DNA of 64,000 nucleotides from positions 3,858,745 to 3,922,744 of the forward strand of contig JAEVLN010000003.1 in NCBI GenBank assembly GCA_018350325.1, written 5' to 3'. The notes beneath the pieces are model-generated. The model saw only the letters and a program-made list of their open reading frames with translations. It was not told the DNA's origin and did no database searches. The translations under genes were made by a program, and so were the position numbers. The stretch comes from Globodera rostochiensis (taxonomy: Eukaryota; Nematoda; Chromadorea; Rhabditida; Heteroderidae). Every line of letters begins with the position of its first letter. Position 1 is the stretch's first letter. Of the stretch, positions 1 through 11,297 are shown one piece after another.

Positions 1-813
1 AGCCGAATTTTCCTATTAAAATTTTGTTTTATTGGTTCAAATTTGTTCAACATTTGGTAAATCCCGGCTTTCACGATCCCGGTTTTGCCAAAAATCCCGA
101 TCCCGACCAACTCTACTTTTCGGACTTTTCCCTATATTTTTCATTTTTATCTATTGACAAATTCGTAATCAGTGTATCAAATAACATTTTTTATACCATT
201 TTTAGAAGAAAAAATATTTTCCAAATTTTGACCAAAAGGGAGGGACCCCTATGGGTTTTCGAACTTTGAGAAGCCATAACTTTCTTCTGCCTTCCCACAG
301 AAAATAAGTAACCATGCAAAAAGACGGAACAGATTCGGTGAACAAATGACAGCCGAATAGCGGGAATGGCGAATTTAAATCGATTGGAAAATGGTAAATA
401 AATTTCAATTTGAAAAAATGTTCTGATTTTTAGGTTTTAATGTCAGAGTTGTACAATCCGAGTGAATGTCAAAGAAAACGAAGAGATGGAAGTGTTTAAA
501 GCTGTGGAGTCGTCCATTTCCCATACTCGGCTAATTATGCATAATGACGATGCTCGAGACTCAACAAATTCTAAACGAGACACAGAACCTTATTTAGTGG
601 GAATGGAATGTTCCCCGCGACTCGAGCATCAATTGATGCCAAATTGAATGTGCATATTTAGCGACAAGCAAAATTCAAAATGAATAATTTTTAAGCCTCC
701 GTAAATTCACATCGCCCCACAAAATCAATCGGCTCGCAATTTCTTTCCCGTCTGCGGCTGTTTGATTCCGTCGTCCACAGAGTGCGGCGCTTTGCCTAAG
801 GCATAATTTTATT

Positions 814-2387
814 TTAAAACGATTTTAGACAAAATTTCATTATAATTTTAAAATCCAAAATGGCACCCCAAAGTGCCATGTTCAGCCCGTCGCCGATCAA
901 ATAAAGAAACCAAAAGAGAGCGCCGGCGGTGCTGAAAAGCCCCGCGATTTGCTGGTTGGACAGCCGGTCGAAGATTGGGTACAGCCAAAGGCCGTTCAGC
1001 AGACGGGCGGCCAAAATTCTGTCGGAATCAAAATTTTCTTTAAAAAATTCGAAAGAATAAATGTAAAAAATAAGAAATTACCCTCCTAACCCCCCCCCCT
1101 TCCGAAAGCCCAACGATTGACTGACATGCCAACGTAGGAGAGGAACAACGCGGCCACAACTGCAGATCCAACCTTTCGGTCGGGCGCGTGATGGCACGTC
1201 AGCAGTGTGTCCACTAACACAAAAGCGACGGGCGCCGTATGGGACACTGACAATTAGAGAAGTTGGAATTTAATTAATTTTAAGCATTAAGTTCAGAATT
1301 TTTTTATTAGTGCCCAGTGGGGACAAGGATCCCGCCCAAGCCAGCAGTTCCCGGGATCCCGACCACGCTGTTGACCGGGATCACAATCCGGCATTTCCCG
1401 GAATCCTAACCCGGACCCTCCTGAACTTCTGGTCTAATCGGGATTTTTGCCGGGCAAGGCATTCTGTTTCACCATTTTTCAACTTATGAAGGCAAAAGAC
1501 CTCCAATGAAAATTAATAAATTTCCGAATTTGTTTAATGAAAATGGCACCGTGGTTAAGCCAGTTGGGCACCAACTTTGCCACCCACGCGGGCATCACCA
1601 ATTCGGGGTCGGCCACGTAAAGTGCCCTAAATGAATAATTCCAAATCAAAATTAAAAGAAAAAGCGGCACTCACCAAAACATCAGACAGCTGGCCTGAAA
1701 GTGTGCAAATTTTGGTTCGAAAATAAACAATTTTAATGGGAATTGAATTAAATGAAAAAAAAGTAACAAAAAATTGCGTAATAAAATCCTCGCGTAACGG
1801 TACTTTTGGATAATTTAAAAAGGATTTTGCAAAAGCTCCATCCATTATAATTTATAAATACCCAAAAACCTCCAAATTGAGAAAGAAATTTGTACAGAAA
1901 TTTCAGAAAAGCCCTGCCGCCGACCATTCCGACGGGAAACGCCGCGGTGGCGTAAACGAAGTCGCAGATTCGATGCAGCCGACTACGGCGCCAATAGCTC
2001 GGCACGTGCGCCGCCTTCACTTTTTTGCGCTGCTCGCCGTGCACAAATTCTTCGTTCCAATCGAACAGAGCGCAGACAAAGCAAAGCAACGCATAAAACG
2101 ATTGAAGGGTCTGCCGAGAAAATGGAAATTTAATTAAAAAAATTGGGTCCCAGCTCGCCATCAGAAAATCTGTAATTTCAACAGATTCATGGCAAAACAA
2201 TGTTTAAAAAAAAGCCCAAGAAGCGAACCCAACGTGTCCAACCCACCAAATTTAACATGGAGAGCATCACCAGCTTCTCCACCCACCAGACGACGCCCAG
2301 CCGAGGCATGAAGCGTAAATCGTAGAACAACGCACTGGCGTACACGCCGAGAATGATGCCGTAGATGAGCACACGGAAAAGGCCCAT
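814..2387 (-). CDS. AIG1/ADTRP-family (FAR-17a) membrane hydrolase, copy A
   Basis: Multi-pass membrane protein of the AIG1/ADTRP family. Human members are threonine hydrolases of fatty-acid esters of hydroxy fatty acids. Exons, minus strand: 2387-2247 (47 codons, ends MLSMLNL), 2110-1925 (ends AAFPVGM), a 20-nt microexon 1694-1675 (encodes ASCLMF plus part of a Trp codon), 1626-1550 (ALYVADPEL..NWLNH), 1246 to about 1090 (SHTAPVAFVLVDTLLTCHHA) and 1018-814 (LNGLWLYPIFDRL..FLYLIGDGLN). Phases agree at all but the penultimate junction, where the donor abuts a run of ten C (plus strand) and is uncertain. The family's AFPVG, WLNH and LYLxGxxLN motifs are all present. The catalytic His of WLNH is kept. 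The position aligning with the family's catalytic Thr in LTFINL reads Ser (LSMLNL). The paralogous copy B lies about 3 kb away on the same strand. Confidence 0.88.
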
Positions 2388-3538
2388 TTATAGTTATAAT
2401 CTTCAGAACAAAAAAAGTAGGTATTTTTCGCTTTTGAGCCCAAATTCGAATTTTAAAAAAAACAACAATGGGCGCGTAGAATTGCAAAAATATTCATTCG
2501 CATTGCATAAATAGCGAAAAGGCGTTTTGCTTTTCTGTCTCTAAGCTCATCCCCTCCTCGTTGGCCTATTTATGTGAATTCCTCTGGCACGAAGATGTAA
2601 AAACCGTGGAGCAGATCCATTTGAAGACATATTAGCTCAAATTGGCATTTATGCCTCCGAAATTGGCACTTTTTGCAATTCTGCGCGCCCATTGTTGATT
2701 TAAAAAAAATTCGAATTAGGGCCCCAAAACCGAAAAGTACCAAAAACTACTGCTCAAGTTTTTCAAAAAATAAATGAAGAAATTCCGCCGACATCGGTTT
2801 TAAGTGAGCAAATTAAACCAGCAAAGATTGAGCGATATAAACAGAAAAAAGTATGACACAAAAATGATTGTTTGGATTGATTTATTTCATCGCATTTCAC
2901 TTCCCAGACACTTTCATCTCGACCAAAGCGCTCTTCCACAGTTAAAAACGGAAACGAAAGTTGAGTAACCAGAACAGTTTAAATTTTTTTAATTTACACG
3001 AAACATTTTCTCAAGCGCCGTTCCCCAAAAAAATGTCTCCCCTCCAAAATGGTCATATAAAGGAAGAAGTTTTAGAATTTCCCAACTTCGGAGTCAAATA
3101 TGAGATAATTATTTCTAAATAATGAGAAAAGCAAATCACTTGCAATATACGGGGTGGACACACGCAAATATCGGATAGAACCATAACATCGGGACTATTG
3201 GGCGGCACAAACGCGAAATTTGCGGAAAATTGGGTTATAATCGGTGTCAAATAAATGAGGCCGCCCAAAACACACTTTCAATAATTAGCGTCTTCCCAAC
3301 ACTTTTTTTTGTCCGGTGGTTGCCATTTGGCAGTGAGTGGTGAAAGGGACTTGTTATCGATTAAACGCGCTATTTTTGCCCATTTCATCCGCCGAAAGGG
3401 AAGGAAAGGGTGCCCAACAAAAAGCCCCCCCCCCGTGTCGTCATCCCGCCAATGGCGGCGTCAACAAACAACAAAATGAAGTGAAAGCCAACGGATGATG
3501 GGAGAGACGGGGGGGGGGGATTCATGGGGTGCTATGTA
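2388..3538. other. intergenic stretch between AIG1 copy A and the fold-back element
   Basis: No coding signal recognised. AT-rich DNA with short poly(C)/poly(G) runs (about 3427 and 3511). It should include the promoter of AIG1 copy A at its left edge. An open minus-strand stretch at 3053-3268 has no recognisable domain. Confidence 0.5.
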
Positions 3539-3659
3539 ATCTCGACAGTGACTGATTTCGACAGTGACTGAATTCGACAGTGGATTTCGACAATGGCTGA
3601 TTTCGGTGAACTATTTTACCACTTCTGTAAGGATGAGAGAGAATTCCGCTGGTTGGACG

Positions 3660-3813
3660 AACGGTTAAAACGCTTATGGCGGGGGCAAAAGATCATCCAT
3701 AAAGAAGAAGGCTAATGGGACGCCCCGGTAGCTCAGTTGGAAGAGCTGCCCACGGATTGGGTGGAGGACGTGGGTTCGAGTCCCACCCGGGGCTAACATT
3801 TTGCCTATTCTTT
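3660..3813 (+). repeat. tRNA-derived SINE, copy 1
   Basis: The sequence from 3723 begins GCCCCGGTAGCTCAG, has an A box (TAGCTCAGTTGG), a B box (GGGTTCGAGTCCC) and closes with CCGGGGC, so it looks like a tRNA. The anticodon stem does not pair and the loop lacks U33, so it is not a working tRNA gene. The upstream block (TATGGCGGGGGCA..AAGATC) and the downstream ATTTTGCCTAT block are shared with the copy at 46921-47075. That defines a repeat of about 150 bp with internal RNA polymerase III promoter boxes. Confidence 0.7.
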
Positions 3814-4069
3814 ACTCTTCATTAACCTTTTTCAGCTCCTTCGACAGAGTGGATTTCGACAGTAGTTCGAAATTTAAAAAAAGATACAACACTTAGCTAA
3901 GAAATTGCAAACCTATAGCTATTAAAATGGATAAATTTAAAGTGAAGTGTAAGCGCATAAACGGAGGAATCCGAGCTGGTCGCGATCCTGAAAATAAGCA
4001 AAGATAGTCGCTAACTTTTTTCACTATTTCAAACAGTTGTAACTCATCTCAGAATTGTTGCTTAATCAT

Positions 4070-4310
4070 AAGGTCGGATTCGCTACGACCGTGAAAACCC
4101 CTAAAACACCTTTTTAGCGACTTTGAAAAAACAAAATTATACAAAAACATAGATCTTGAAATCATAGACTAGATGATTTCTTATGATAAATCAGTTGTCT
4201 TATTCGTGATCAGTGACCCCAATAACCCCCGAATACACTTAAAGAATTGTATAAAACCCTCAAATTCCGCTCATAAATGGCGAATGGTCCCAAAAAAGCG
4301 AATCGGGTAT
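4070..4310. repeat. fragment of the 47.2-kb fold-back family
   Basis: Shares ATTCGTGATCAG, CCCCCGAATACACTTAA, TTCCGCTCATAAAT and AAAAAAGCGA blocks, in the same order, with the right arm of the fold-back at 47191-47895. No protein is indicated. Confidence 0.65.
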
Positions 4311-4578
4311 TTACCGGCGGGACCCGACTCCCGTGGAATCGCCCCGGTGAATTTCGACTTTGGGAACACAGGGTCATCAACTTTTAGGCGGCACCTGCTG
4401 ACGGGACCATGACTGAGAAAATACATGCGCGTTCGAAATGAGGTGGTAAAATAGTTAACCGTCGAAATCGTCTAGTGTCGAAATCTGTCACTGTCGAAAA
4501 AGTCTGAAAAAGACCAAAAGGAGGTGAAATAGTTCACTGTCGAAATCAGCCATTGTCGAAATCAGTCACTGTCGAATT

Positions 4579-5497
4579 TTCCTGGCACCATTCATGGAGC
4601 CCAAATTCCACCTAAAATGCAAATCGCAAAATTGGGTTTTGATTGGGCATTTGTAGAAATGCAGTCCAAAGCGGAAGAGAAATCAGATTCTGAGGAAATT
4701 GGCAAAAAAAGAGAATGATTTCATTAGTAAAAAACCCGTGTTTTCACCGAAGGCGAAATACTTGCGAAGTATATTTGTGAGGGATTGTTTTTATTGGACG
4801 ACCCACCACTGACACAACACAGGCACCGGTTAGAGTCAAAAGGGGCTGTGATTGAGAGACAAATAGTCCCCCCCCCCCCCCTCCCCCCCTCAGCCTCTCT
4901 CATTCATTCATTCTCTTGCAGCATCTCTCTGCGAGCCAACTGCTGATGTAAAAAACGAAATATTTTTTAATGTGCAACATTTTATTAAAATGTTTACGGA
5001 GAGGGCATAAGTTGGTCAGTTTTGGACCATTGTTATCGTAATACAATAAATACGCGAAATAAAATGATTTTATACACTTTTTATTGACCAAATTTGCGTG
5101 CACAAAGAGTGGATTGCATATAAACGACCGGAAAATTGGCAATTGCATTTTGAACTTTTATGCCTTGCGCTGTTACCAAATGATGACCTTTCCTTCGGCT
5201 AAAAACAGATGCCCGATCAACACCCCCCCCAGCATGATTTGGAAGCCATGTTTACCAAGATGACTGATGAGCAATTAAGACAAAAAAATAATAATTAATT
5301 TCATCGCATTTCACTTTCAACAGCCAACTCTTCTCCCTCTGTTAAGTGAATGAAGCAATCTGAGCATTTTATAATATTTGTTTTTATGTACCATTTACGG
5401 AACTTTTAGGGACTTTTTTTAACGAAGCACATCCGAAAACCCAAACTCCTCTCGGTATTAAAATTTGTTGATTCGAATCAATGCTTTCTTTTTTAAA
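4579..5497. other. intergenic stretch between fold-back and AIG1 copy B
   Basis: Contains a pyrimidine-rich poly(C) tract (about 4868-4888) and a shorter C run at about 5222. Apart from the possible exon remnant listed separately, no gene is supported. Confidence 0.5.
4980..5148 (-). pseudogene. possible remnant first exon of a third AIG1-like copy
   Basis: A minus-strand open stretch contains SFYFAYLLYYDNNGPKLTN. This resembles the first exon of copy B (SLFYAYVFYFDYKLSETHKL) in length and aromatic pattern. No following exons with AFPVG or NH motifs were found between here and copy A, so if related it is a fragment. It could also be a chance hydrophobic stretch. Confidence 0.25.
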
Positions 5498-6696
5498 TCA
5501 CTTGTTAAATGCGTCGCCAATAACGAAAGCGAAAAACATAAAAACGGTGCAGAACAACAAGAACAATGCGCGGCCGCCAAAGGATAAATTGCCGAGGATT
5601 GGGTAGGCCCAAAAGTTGAAGCGTACGAAGAAATAGTGAATGCTGAAAATAAATAAAAAACAGTTTGGTTATAAAGTTATCATAAGTCAGAGTTTCGCAT
5701 AGCCCGCCCGATCAATATTTTAAAATTAATTTAAAATAATGATTTGAAAAATCAGTGAACATACAGAGCGATGTAGAATAAGGAAAAAAGTGCCGTTGCC
5801 ATCAGAGCGGCACATTTTGACGGACGATGATGATGCCAAATGGAAAAGTCAACCAGCATGGCGAAGAGGGGGAAGGTGTGCTGAAATGGGCGTTTTGTCT
5901 ACTTTAAGTCAGCCCCACCATTGCGTGATTGAACCATTTGATGTCAAAAATGATGCGGGCTTCTTTGGTGGCCAACGTTCCCGGGTCCAAAAGATAAAGC
6001 GTCCAAAACAAAACGACAACAGTCTGAAATTCCAAAATTGGTTCACTAATTAAATTAATTTCAATATTTTTTGTACAAATGAGGCCGGCAAAGCAATGGC
6101 TGTTGAAATAAAATGAAATTTGGCCATTAAAGCACGCGGTTGGCGTTTGCCTAATGCGAGAATAGCTGCCGTTGTGTGGTATAGCCATTGAAGCAACTAA
6201 AAAACATTGGGAAAGTTTACTGACGTAAGTGAGGAAGATAAGGATGAAGATTGAAACAATAGGTACCGTATTCAGTAATCCACACTCTAATAAAGCCGCC
6301 CTTTCTGAGGAGATTTAAAAATAATTCCACATGTGGAATTACAAGAGTGAATACGGTATGTTGGTCTTTATTTATGAATTGGAATACTACCCCCCCCCCC
6401 CCCCCCCCCCACGAACCCCGGTCGATTTGGGTAACCCCGACACTTTAAACCCTAGTATTATGCAAAAAAAAAAAAGAACACAACTTACAAGATTAATAAT
6501 TGTGAGCCAAACAAATTTGCTGACGTAGACATTGGGAACTGAAAATCGAAAACATAATTTAAGAGTATGTAAAAAAAAAGTTACCAGGGGGTGTAAGTTT
6601 ATGAGTTTCGGACAATTTGTAATCGAAATAAAATACATAGGCGTAGAATAAGGAAAAAGATGCGTTGGCATATTTGGAGAATTTATTTTTAACCAT
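5498..6696 (-). CDS. AIG1/ADTRP-family membrane hydrolase, copy B
   Basis: Second AIG1/ADTRP paralogue, about 215 residues, the usual family size. Six exons with consistent phases: 6696-6585 (MVKNKFSKYANASFSLFYAY), 6538-6489 (SKFVWLTIINL), 6196-6077 (40 codons, ends ALPASF), 6023-5919 (FWTLYLLDPG..WFNHAM), 5880-5765 (HTFPLFAMLVDF..HHHRPS) and 5642-5498 (FWAYPILGNL..FVIGDAFNK, stop). Both expected catalytic positions are retained: Thr in LTIINL and His in WFNH. Intron positions after the LxxxNL and FP/LP motifs match copy A, supporting a tandem duplication, but the proteins have diverged strongly. The region between the copies holds repeats and possibly a third, broken first exon. Confidence 0.88.
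6390..6410. repeat. poly(C) tract, 21 bases
   Basis: An uninterrupted run of 21 C in an intron of AIG1 copy B region, the longest of many C or G runs in the window. Confidence 0.95.
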
Positions 6697-6741
6697 TAGC
6701 AGCAGAAAGTAAAAGCCAATTCCTTTTTTATCTATGTAAAC

Positions 6742-7127
6742 TCGAGTAGCACGGGACCGGGACTTTTGGAAAACCGGGACCCAAGATTTTCAACCGGGAC
6801 TCATATGAATAATAAGTTTTGGCCAACTTACCCCTGATTTTGGCACTTCCTCGTACCTAATTTAGTTACTTATTTTAGGGTTTTTAGCACCTAAAAATCC
6901 GGGCCCTAGTGATGAATTTATTTCTAAAATTCTTTTTGCGCTCATTTTAATTAAAAAATATTAGAAAATTTATTTAAAAAATTGTATTAATGGGGAGAAG
7001 CGTATAGGGGTGTAAATTTAGTCCCGGTCCCGGCGGGCAAAAACCGGGAAGAGGACTTTTCATTTTTCAAAAGTCCCGTCCCGACCGTCGGGAAATCCCG
7101 TCCCGGTACCGGTCCCGTGCTACCCTA
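6742..7127. mobile_element. non-autonomous hAT-type element (386 bp)
   Basis: Flanked by a perfect 8-bp direct duplication ATGTAAAC (6734-6741 and 7128-7135). The right end reads GTGCTACCCTA. The left end TCGAGTAGCAC is its inverted form with two changes. The interior is rich in CCGGGAC and GTCCCGG blocks that also pair. The 8-bp duplication and TAGGG-like termini fit hAT transposons. No transposase is encoded, so it is a MITE-like derivative. Confidence 0.85.
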
Positions 7128-7742
7128 ATGTAAACTAAAACAAATTAGGAAGAGCGCAAATAGAGTGAGTGCCTATCAATTGCCTTCTTGCTTATCATTT
7201 GTTAGATATTTATTATCAAAAATCATTAATAAAAATTTAATGGTGCGGTTAAACAAAAGCGTCGGACGACGACGGAAAAAATATAAGGGAGAAGAGAGAG
7301 ATTTATCTGTCAAAAAGTTGATCTAATACTCAATATTTAATTAAGCCCGTCCAATCAAGATTTCTTATCGAAATTGACTTTTTTTTTAAATTTCTCGGCG
7401 GCGCCTATTGGAATCGCTGGACCCCCTCCATTTCTTATTTTTGCACTGGTTTTCCATTTGAACGACGTTAAAAAGTTTTTAATAAATAATTTTGCCTTGA
7501 AACGTTTTTTTGTTATTTTGCAAAAACATTTTAATAATAAAAACGTATTTAAGACATTTTAGTTCACTATTAATTAAGTGGAAAAACAATTTTTATATTC
7601 GGGAATTGAACACATAAATTAACAAATGCAAGTTTAATTGCTTATCCACTACACCATGGACACCATTGGCAAGATTCCTAATTTTTCTTTACCAACTAGC
7701 AATCTTTCTACTCATCTTTCTCTGTCAAAAGTCATTTCATAC

Positions 7743-8308
7743 CAGGGATGTGCTCTGGTCGACTTTTTAAAAACCAGAAACCAGAAATCAGAATTCTGGT
7801 TGCACAAAAAAAAATCAAAAACCAGAAAACAGAATTCTGGTCCCCATTTTAAAAATCAGAAATCAGAAAACAGAATTCTGGTGCTCAAAATCACCAGAAA
7901 TTCTGGTAAATCAGAAAACCAGAACAGAAATTTTTTAATCATTCCCGCATTTTTCTTAAGCAATTTTTCCTCCAAAAATTTCGATTTTAGGGGTGTTTTT
8001 TGGGTTTTTTATTGCATTTTTCTTATCAAATTTTCCAAAAAAGTTCAATTTCCAGCAAATTTTTTAGAATTTTTAACATTTTGGTAGAAAAATTTCGAAA
8101 ATTTTGTCGATATGGCTATTTGTAATGGTGTTGTAAATAAAAATTTTAACTTAGAATTTCTGGTTTTTTCTCTAAAAAACCAGAAACCAGAAATCAGAAT
8201 TCTGGTTGCAAAAAAAAAACCAGAAACCAGAAATCAGAATTCTGGTGCCCAAAATCACCAGAAATTCTGGTAAATCAGAAAATCAGAACAGAACAGAGCA
8301 CATCCCTG
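7743..8308. mobile_element. non-autonomous hAT-type element (566 bp)
   Basis: The terminal inverted repeat CAGGGATGTGCTCTG begins at 7743 and CAGAGCACATCCCTG ends at 8308. An exact 8-bp duplication TTTCATAC flanks it (7735-7742 and 8309-8316). The interior contains many ACCAGAAATCAGAATTCTGG motifs in both orientations. CAGGG termini with 8-bp duplication are typical of hAT elements. There is no transposase. Confidence 0.92.
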
Positions 8309-8375
8309 TTTCATACGCTATTTCTTTCATTTCTCCATCAATCTTTTCTTTTTTATTTCAAACGCTCTTTTATGC

Positions 8376-8520
8376 AGGGCTCGCAGATTTGAGATTTTAG
8401 CCTCATTTTGTGGTTTTTTGATAGTCCGATGAGGCTAAATTTTAAAAATGAGGTTTAACCTCATTTTGTGGTTTTTTGGAGTTTGATGAGGTTTTTTAGA
8501 AATTTCAGTGATAAATGGTA
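8376..8520. repeat. dispersed repeat (TTTTAGCCTCATTTTGTG family)
   Basis: Begins CAGGGCTC and carries TTTTAGCCTCATTTTGTG followed by GATGAGGCTAA. The same combination occurs at about 48697-48800. The CAGGG end suggests a degraded hAT derivative, but no partner end or duplication was found. Confidence 0.55.
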
Positions 8521-8524
8521 AATT

Positions 8525-11297
8525 TCTATTAAAAGTTTTAAAACAAAAATACACATAATTTTTATAAAAGTTGCAGCTCTAAAGCAATCAAATTAGCTGT
8601 TTAAAATTGAACAAAAATCATATATTTTGGGTACGAATTTAGACAAACATTCTTTTTTAAAGTTTTAAAACAAAAATACACATAATTTTTATAAAAGTTT
8701 CAGCTCTAAAGACATCAAATTAGCTGTTTAAAATTGAACAAAAATCATATATTTTGGGTACGAATTTCGACAAACATTCTTTTTAAAGTTTTAAAACAAA
8801 AATACACATAATTTTTATAAAAGTTTCAGCTCTAAAGCAATCAAATTAGTTGTTTAAAATTGAACAAAAATCATATATTTTGGGTACGAATTTAAACAAA
8901 CATTCTTTTTTAAAGTTTGAAAACAAAAATACACATAATTTTTATAAAAGTTTCAGCTCTAAAGACATCAAATTAGCTGTTTAAAATTGAACAAAAATCA
9001 TATATTTTGGGTACGAATTTAGACAAACATTCTTTTTTAAAGTTTTAAAACAAAAATACACATAATTTTTATAAAAGTTTCAGCTCTAAAGACATCAAAT
9101 TAGCTGTTTAAAATTGAACAAAAATCATATATTTTGGGTACGAATTTAGACAAACATTCTTTTTTAAAGTTTTAAAACAAAAATACACATAATTTTTATA
9201 AAAGTTTCAGCTCTAAAGACATCAAATTAGCTGTTTAAAATTGAACAAAAATCATATATTTTGGGTACGAATTTAGACAAACATTCTTTTTTAAAGTTTT
9301 AAAACAAAAATACACATAATTTTTATAAAAGTTTCAGCTCTAAAGACATCAAATTAGCTGTTTAAAATTGAACAAAAATCATATATTTTGGGTACGAATT
9401 TAGACAAACATTCTTTTTTAAAGTTTTAAAACAAAAATACACATAATTTTTATAAAAGTTTCAGCTCTAAAGACATCAAATTAGCTGTTTAAAATTGAAC
9501 AAAAATCATATATTTTGGGTACGAATTTCGACAAACATTCTTTTTTAAAGTTTTAAAACAAAAATACACATAATTTTTATAAAAGTTGCAGCTCTAAAGA
9601 CATCAAATTAGCTGTTTAAAATTGAACAAAAATCATATATTTTGGGTACGAATTTAGACAAACATTCTTTTTTAAAGTTTTAAAACAAAAATACACATAA
9701 TTTTTATAAAAGTTTCAGCTCTAAAGACATCAAATTAGCTGTTTAAAATTGAACAAAAATCATATATTTTGGGTACGAATTTCGACAAACATTCTTTTTT
9801 AAAGTTTTAAAACAAAAATACACATAATTTTTATAAAAGTTTCAGCTCTAAAGACATCAAATTAGCTGTTTAAAATTGAACAAAAATCATATATTTTGGG
9901 TACGAATTTCGACAAACATTCTTTTTTAAAGTTTTAAAACAAAAATACACATAATTTTTATAAAAGTTTCAGCTCTAAAGACATCAAATTAGCTGTTTAA
10001 AAGTGAACAAAAATCATATATTTTGGGTACGAATTTCGACAAACATTCTTTTTTAAAGTTTTAAAACAAAAATACACATAATTTTTATAAAAGTTGCAGC
10101 TCTAAAGACATCAAATTAGCTGTTTAAAAGTGAACAAAAATCATATATTTTGGGTACGAATTTCGACAAACATTCTTTTTTGAAGTTTTAAAACAAAAAT
10201 ACACATAATTTTTATAAAAGTTGCAGCTCTAAAGACATCAAATTAGCTGTTTAAAATTGAAAAAATCATATGTTTTGGGTACGAATTTAGACAAACATTC
10301 TTTTTTAAAGTTTTAAAACAAAAATACACATAATTTTTATAAAAGTTTCAGTTCTAAAGCAATCAAATTAGCTGTTTAAAATTGAACAAAAATCGTATAT
10401 TTTGGGTACGAATTTAGACAAACATTCTTTTTTAAAGTTTGAAAACAAAAATACACATAATTTTTATAAAAGTTTCAGCTCTAAAGACATCAAATTAGCT
10501 GTTTAAAAGTGAACAAAAATCATATATTTTGGGTACGAATTTAGACAAACATTCTTTTTTAAAGTTTTAAAACAAAAATACACATAATTTTTATAAAAGT
10601 TTCAGCTCTAAAGACATCAAATTAGCTGTTTAAAATTGAACAAAAATCATATATTTTGGGTACGAATTTAGACAAACATTCTTTTTTAAAGTTTTAAAAC
10701 AAAAATACACATAATTTTTATAAAAGTTGCAGCTCTAAAGACATCAAATTAGCTGTTTAAAATTGAACAAAAATCATATATTTTGGGTACGAATTTAGAC
10801 AAACATTCTTTTTTAAAGTTTTAAAACAAAAATAGACATAATTTTTATAAAAGTTTCAGCTCTAAAGACATCAAATTAGCTGTTTAAAATTGAACAAAAA
10901 TCATATATTTTGGGTACGAATTTCGACAAACATTCTTTTTTAAAGTTTTAAAACAAAAATAGACATAATTTTTATAAAAGTTTCAGCTCTAAAGACATCA
11001 AATTAGCTGTTTAAAATTGAACAAAAATCATTTATTTTGGGTACGAATTTCGACAAACATTCTTTTTTAAAGTTTTAAAACAAAAATACACATAATTTTT
11101 ATAAAAGTTTCAACTCTAAAGACATCAAATTAGCTGTTTAAAATTGAACAAAAATCATATATTTTGGGTACGAATTTCGACAAACATTCTTTTTTAAAGT
11201 TTTAAAACAAAAATAGACATAATTTTTATAAAAGTTTCAGCTCTAAAGACATCAAATTAGCTGTTTAAAATTGAACAAAAATCATATATTTTGTCTT
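8525..11297. repeat. 127-bp satellite array, about 22 copies
   Basis: Head-to-tail AT-rich unit. The landmark GGGTACGAATTT recurs every 127 bp from 8640 to 11177, with single-base drift. Units differ at a few sites, for example TAGACA or TCGACA after GAATTT, and GACATC or GCAATC. The array ends abruptly at TATATTTTGTCTTCGG, where a fragment of the 47.2-kb fold-back family (GGATTCTACGCC) begins. No gene lies inside. Confidence 0.95.

Larger units (their letters stand above)
3539..4578. mobile_element. fold-back element with SINE inserted
   Basis: The left arm (3539-3626) contains repeated TTCGACAGTGACTGA-type units ending near a TTTTACCAC motif. The right arm (about 4438-4578) is the reverse complement of these units, also ending at TTTTACCACC. 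Extra TCGACAG units lie at about 3840. This is a roughly 1 kb inverted-repeat structure with no transposase. It encloses a tRNA-derived SINE (about 3660-3813) and a fragment of another fold-back family (about 4070-4310). Confidence 0.7.

Noticed and set aside
462..647. Small plus-strand open frame of 61 codons.
   Set aside because: No domain, and it contains GATGCTCGAG/CTCGAGCATC inverted motifs typical of a repeat.
3053..3268. Minus-strand open frame with hydrophobic residues.
   Set aside because: No family resemblance to the AIG1 exons and no supporting splice sites.
3723..3795. Functional tRNA gene.
   Set aside because: Acceptor, D and T arms look right but the anticodon stem does not pair and U33 is missing. 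Its shared flanks with 46.9 kb show a SINE.
8525..11297. CRISPR-like or gene-containing array.
   Set aside because: Contiguous 127-bp units without spacers in a eukaryotic genome. It is a satellite.
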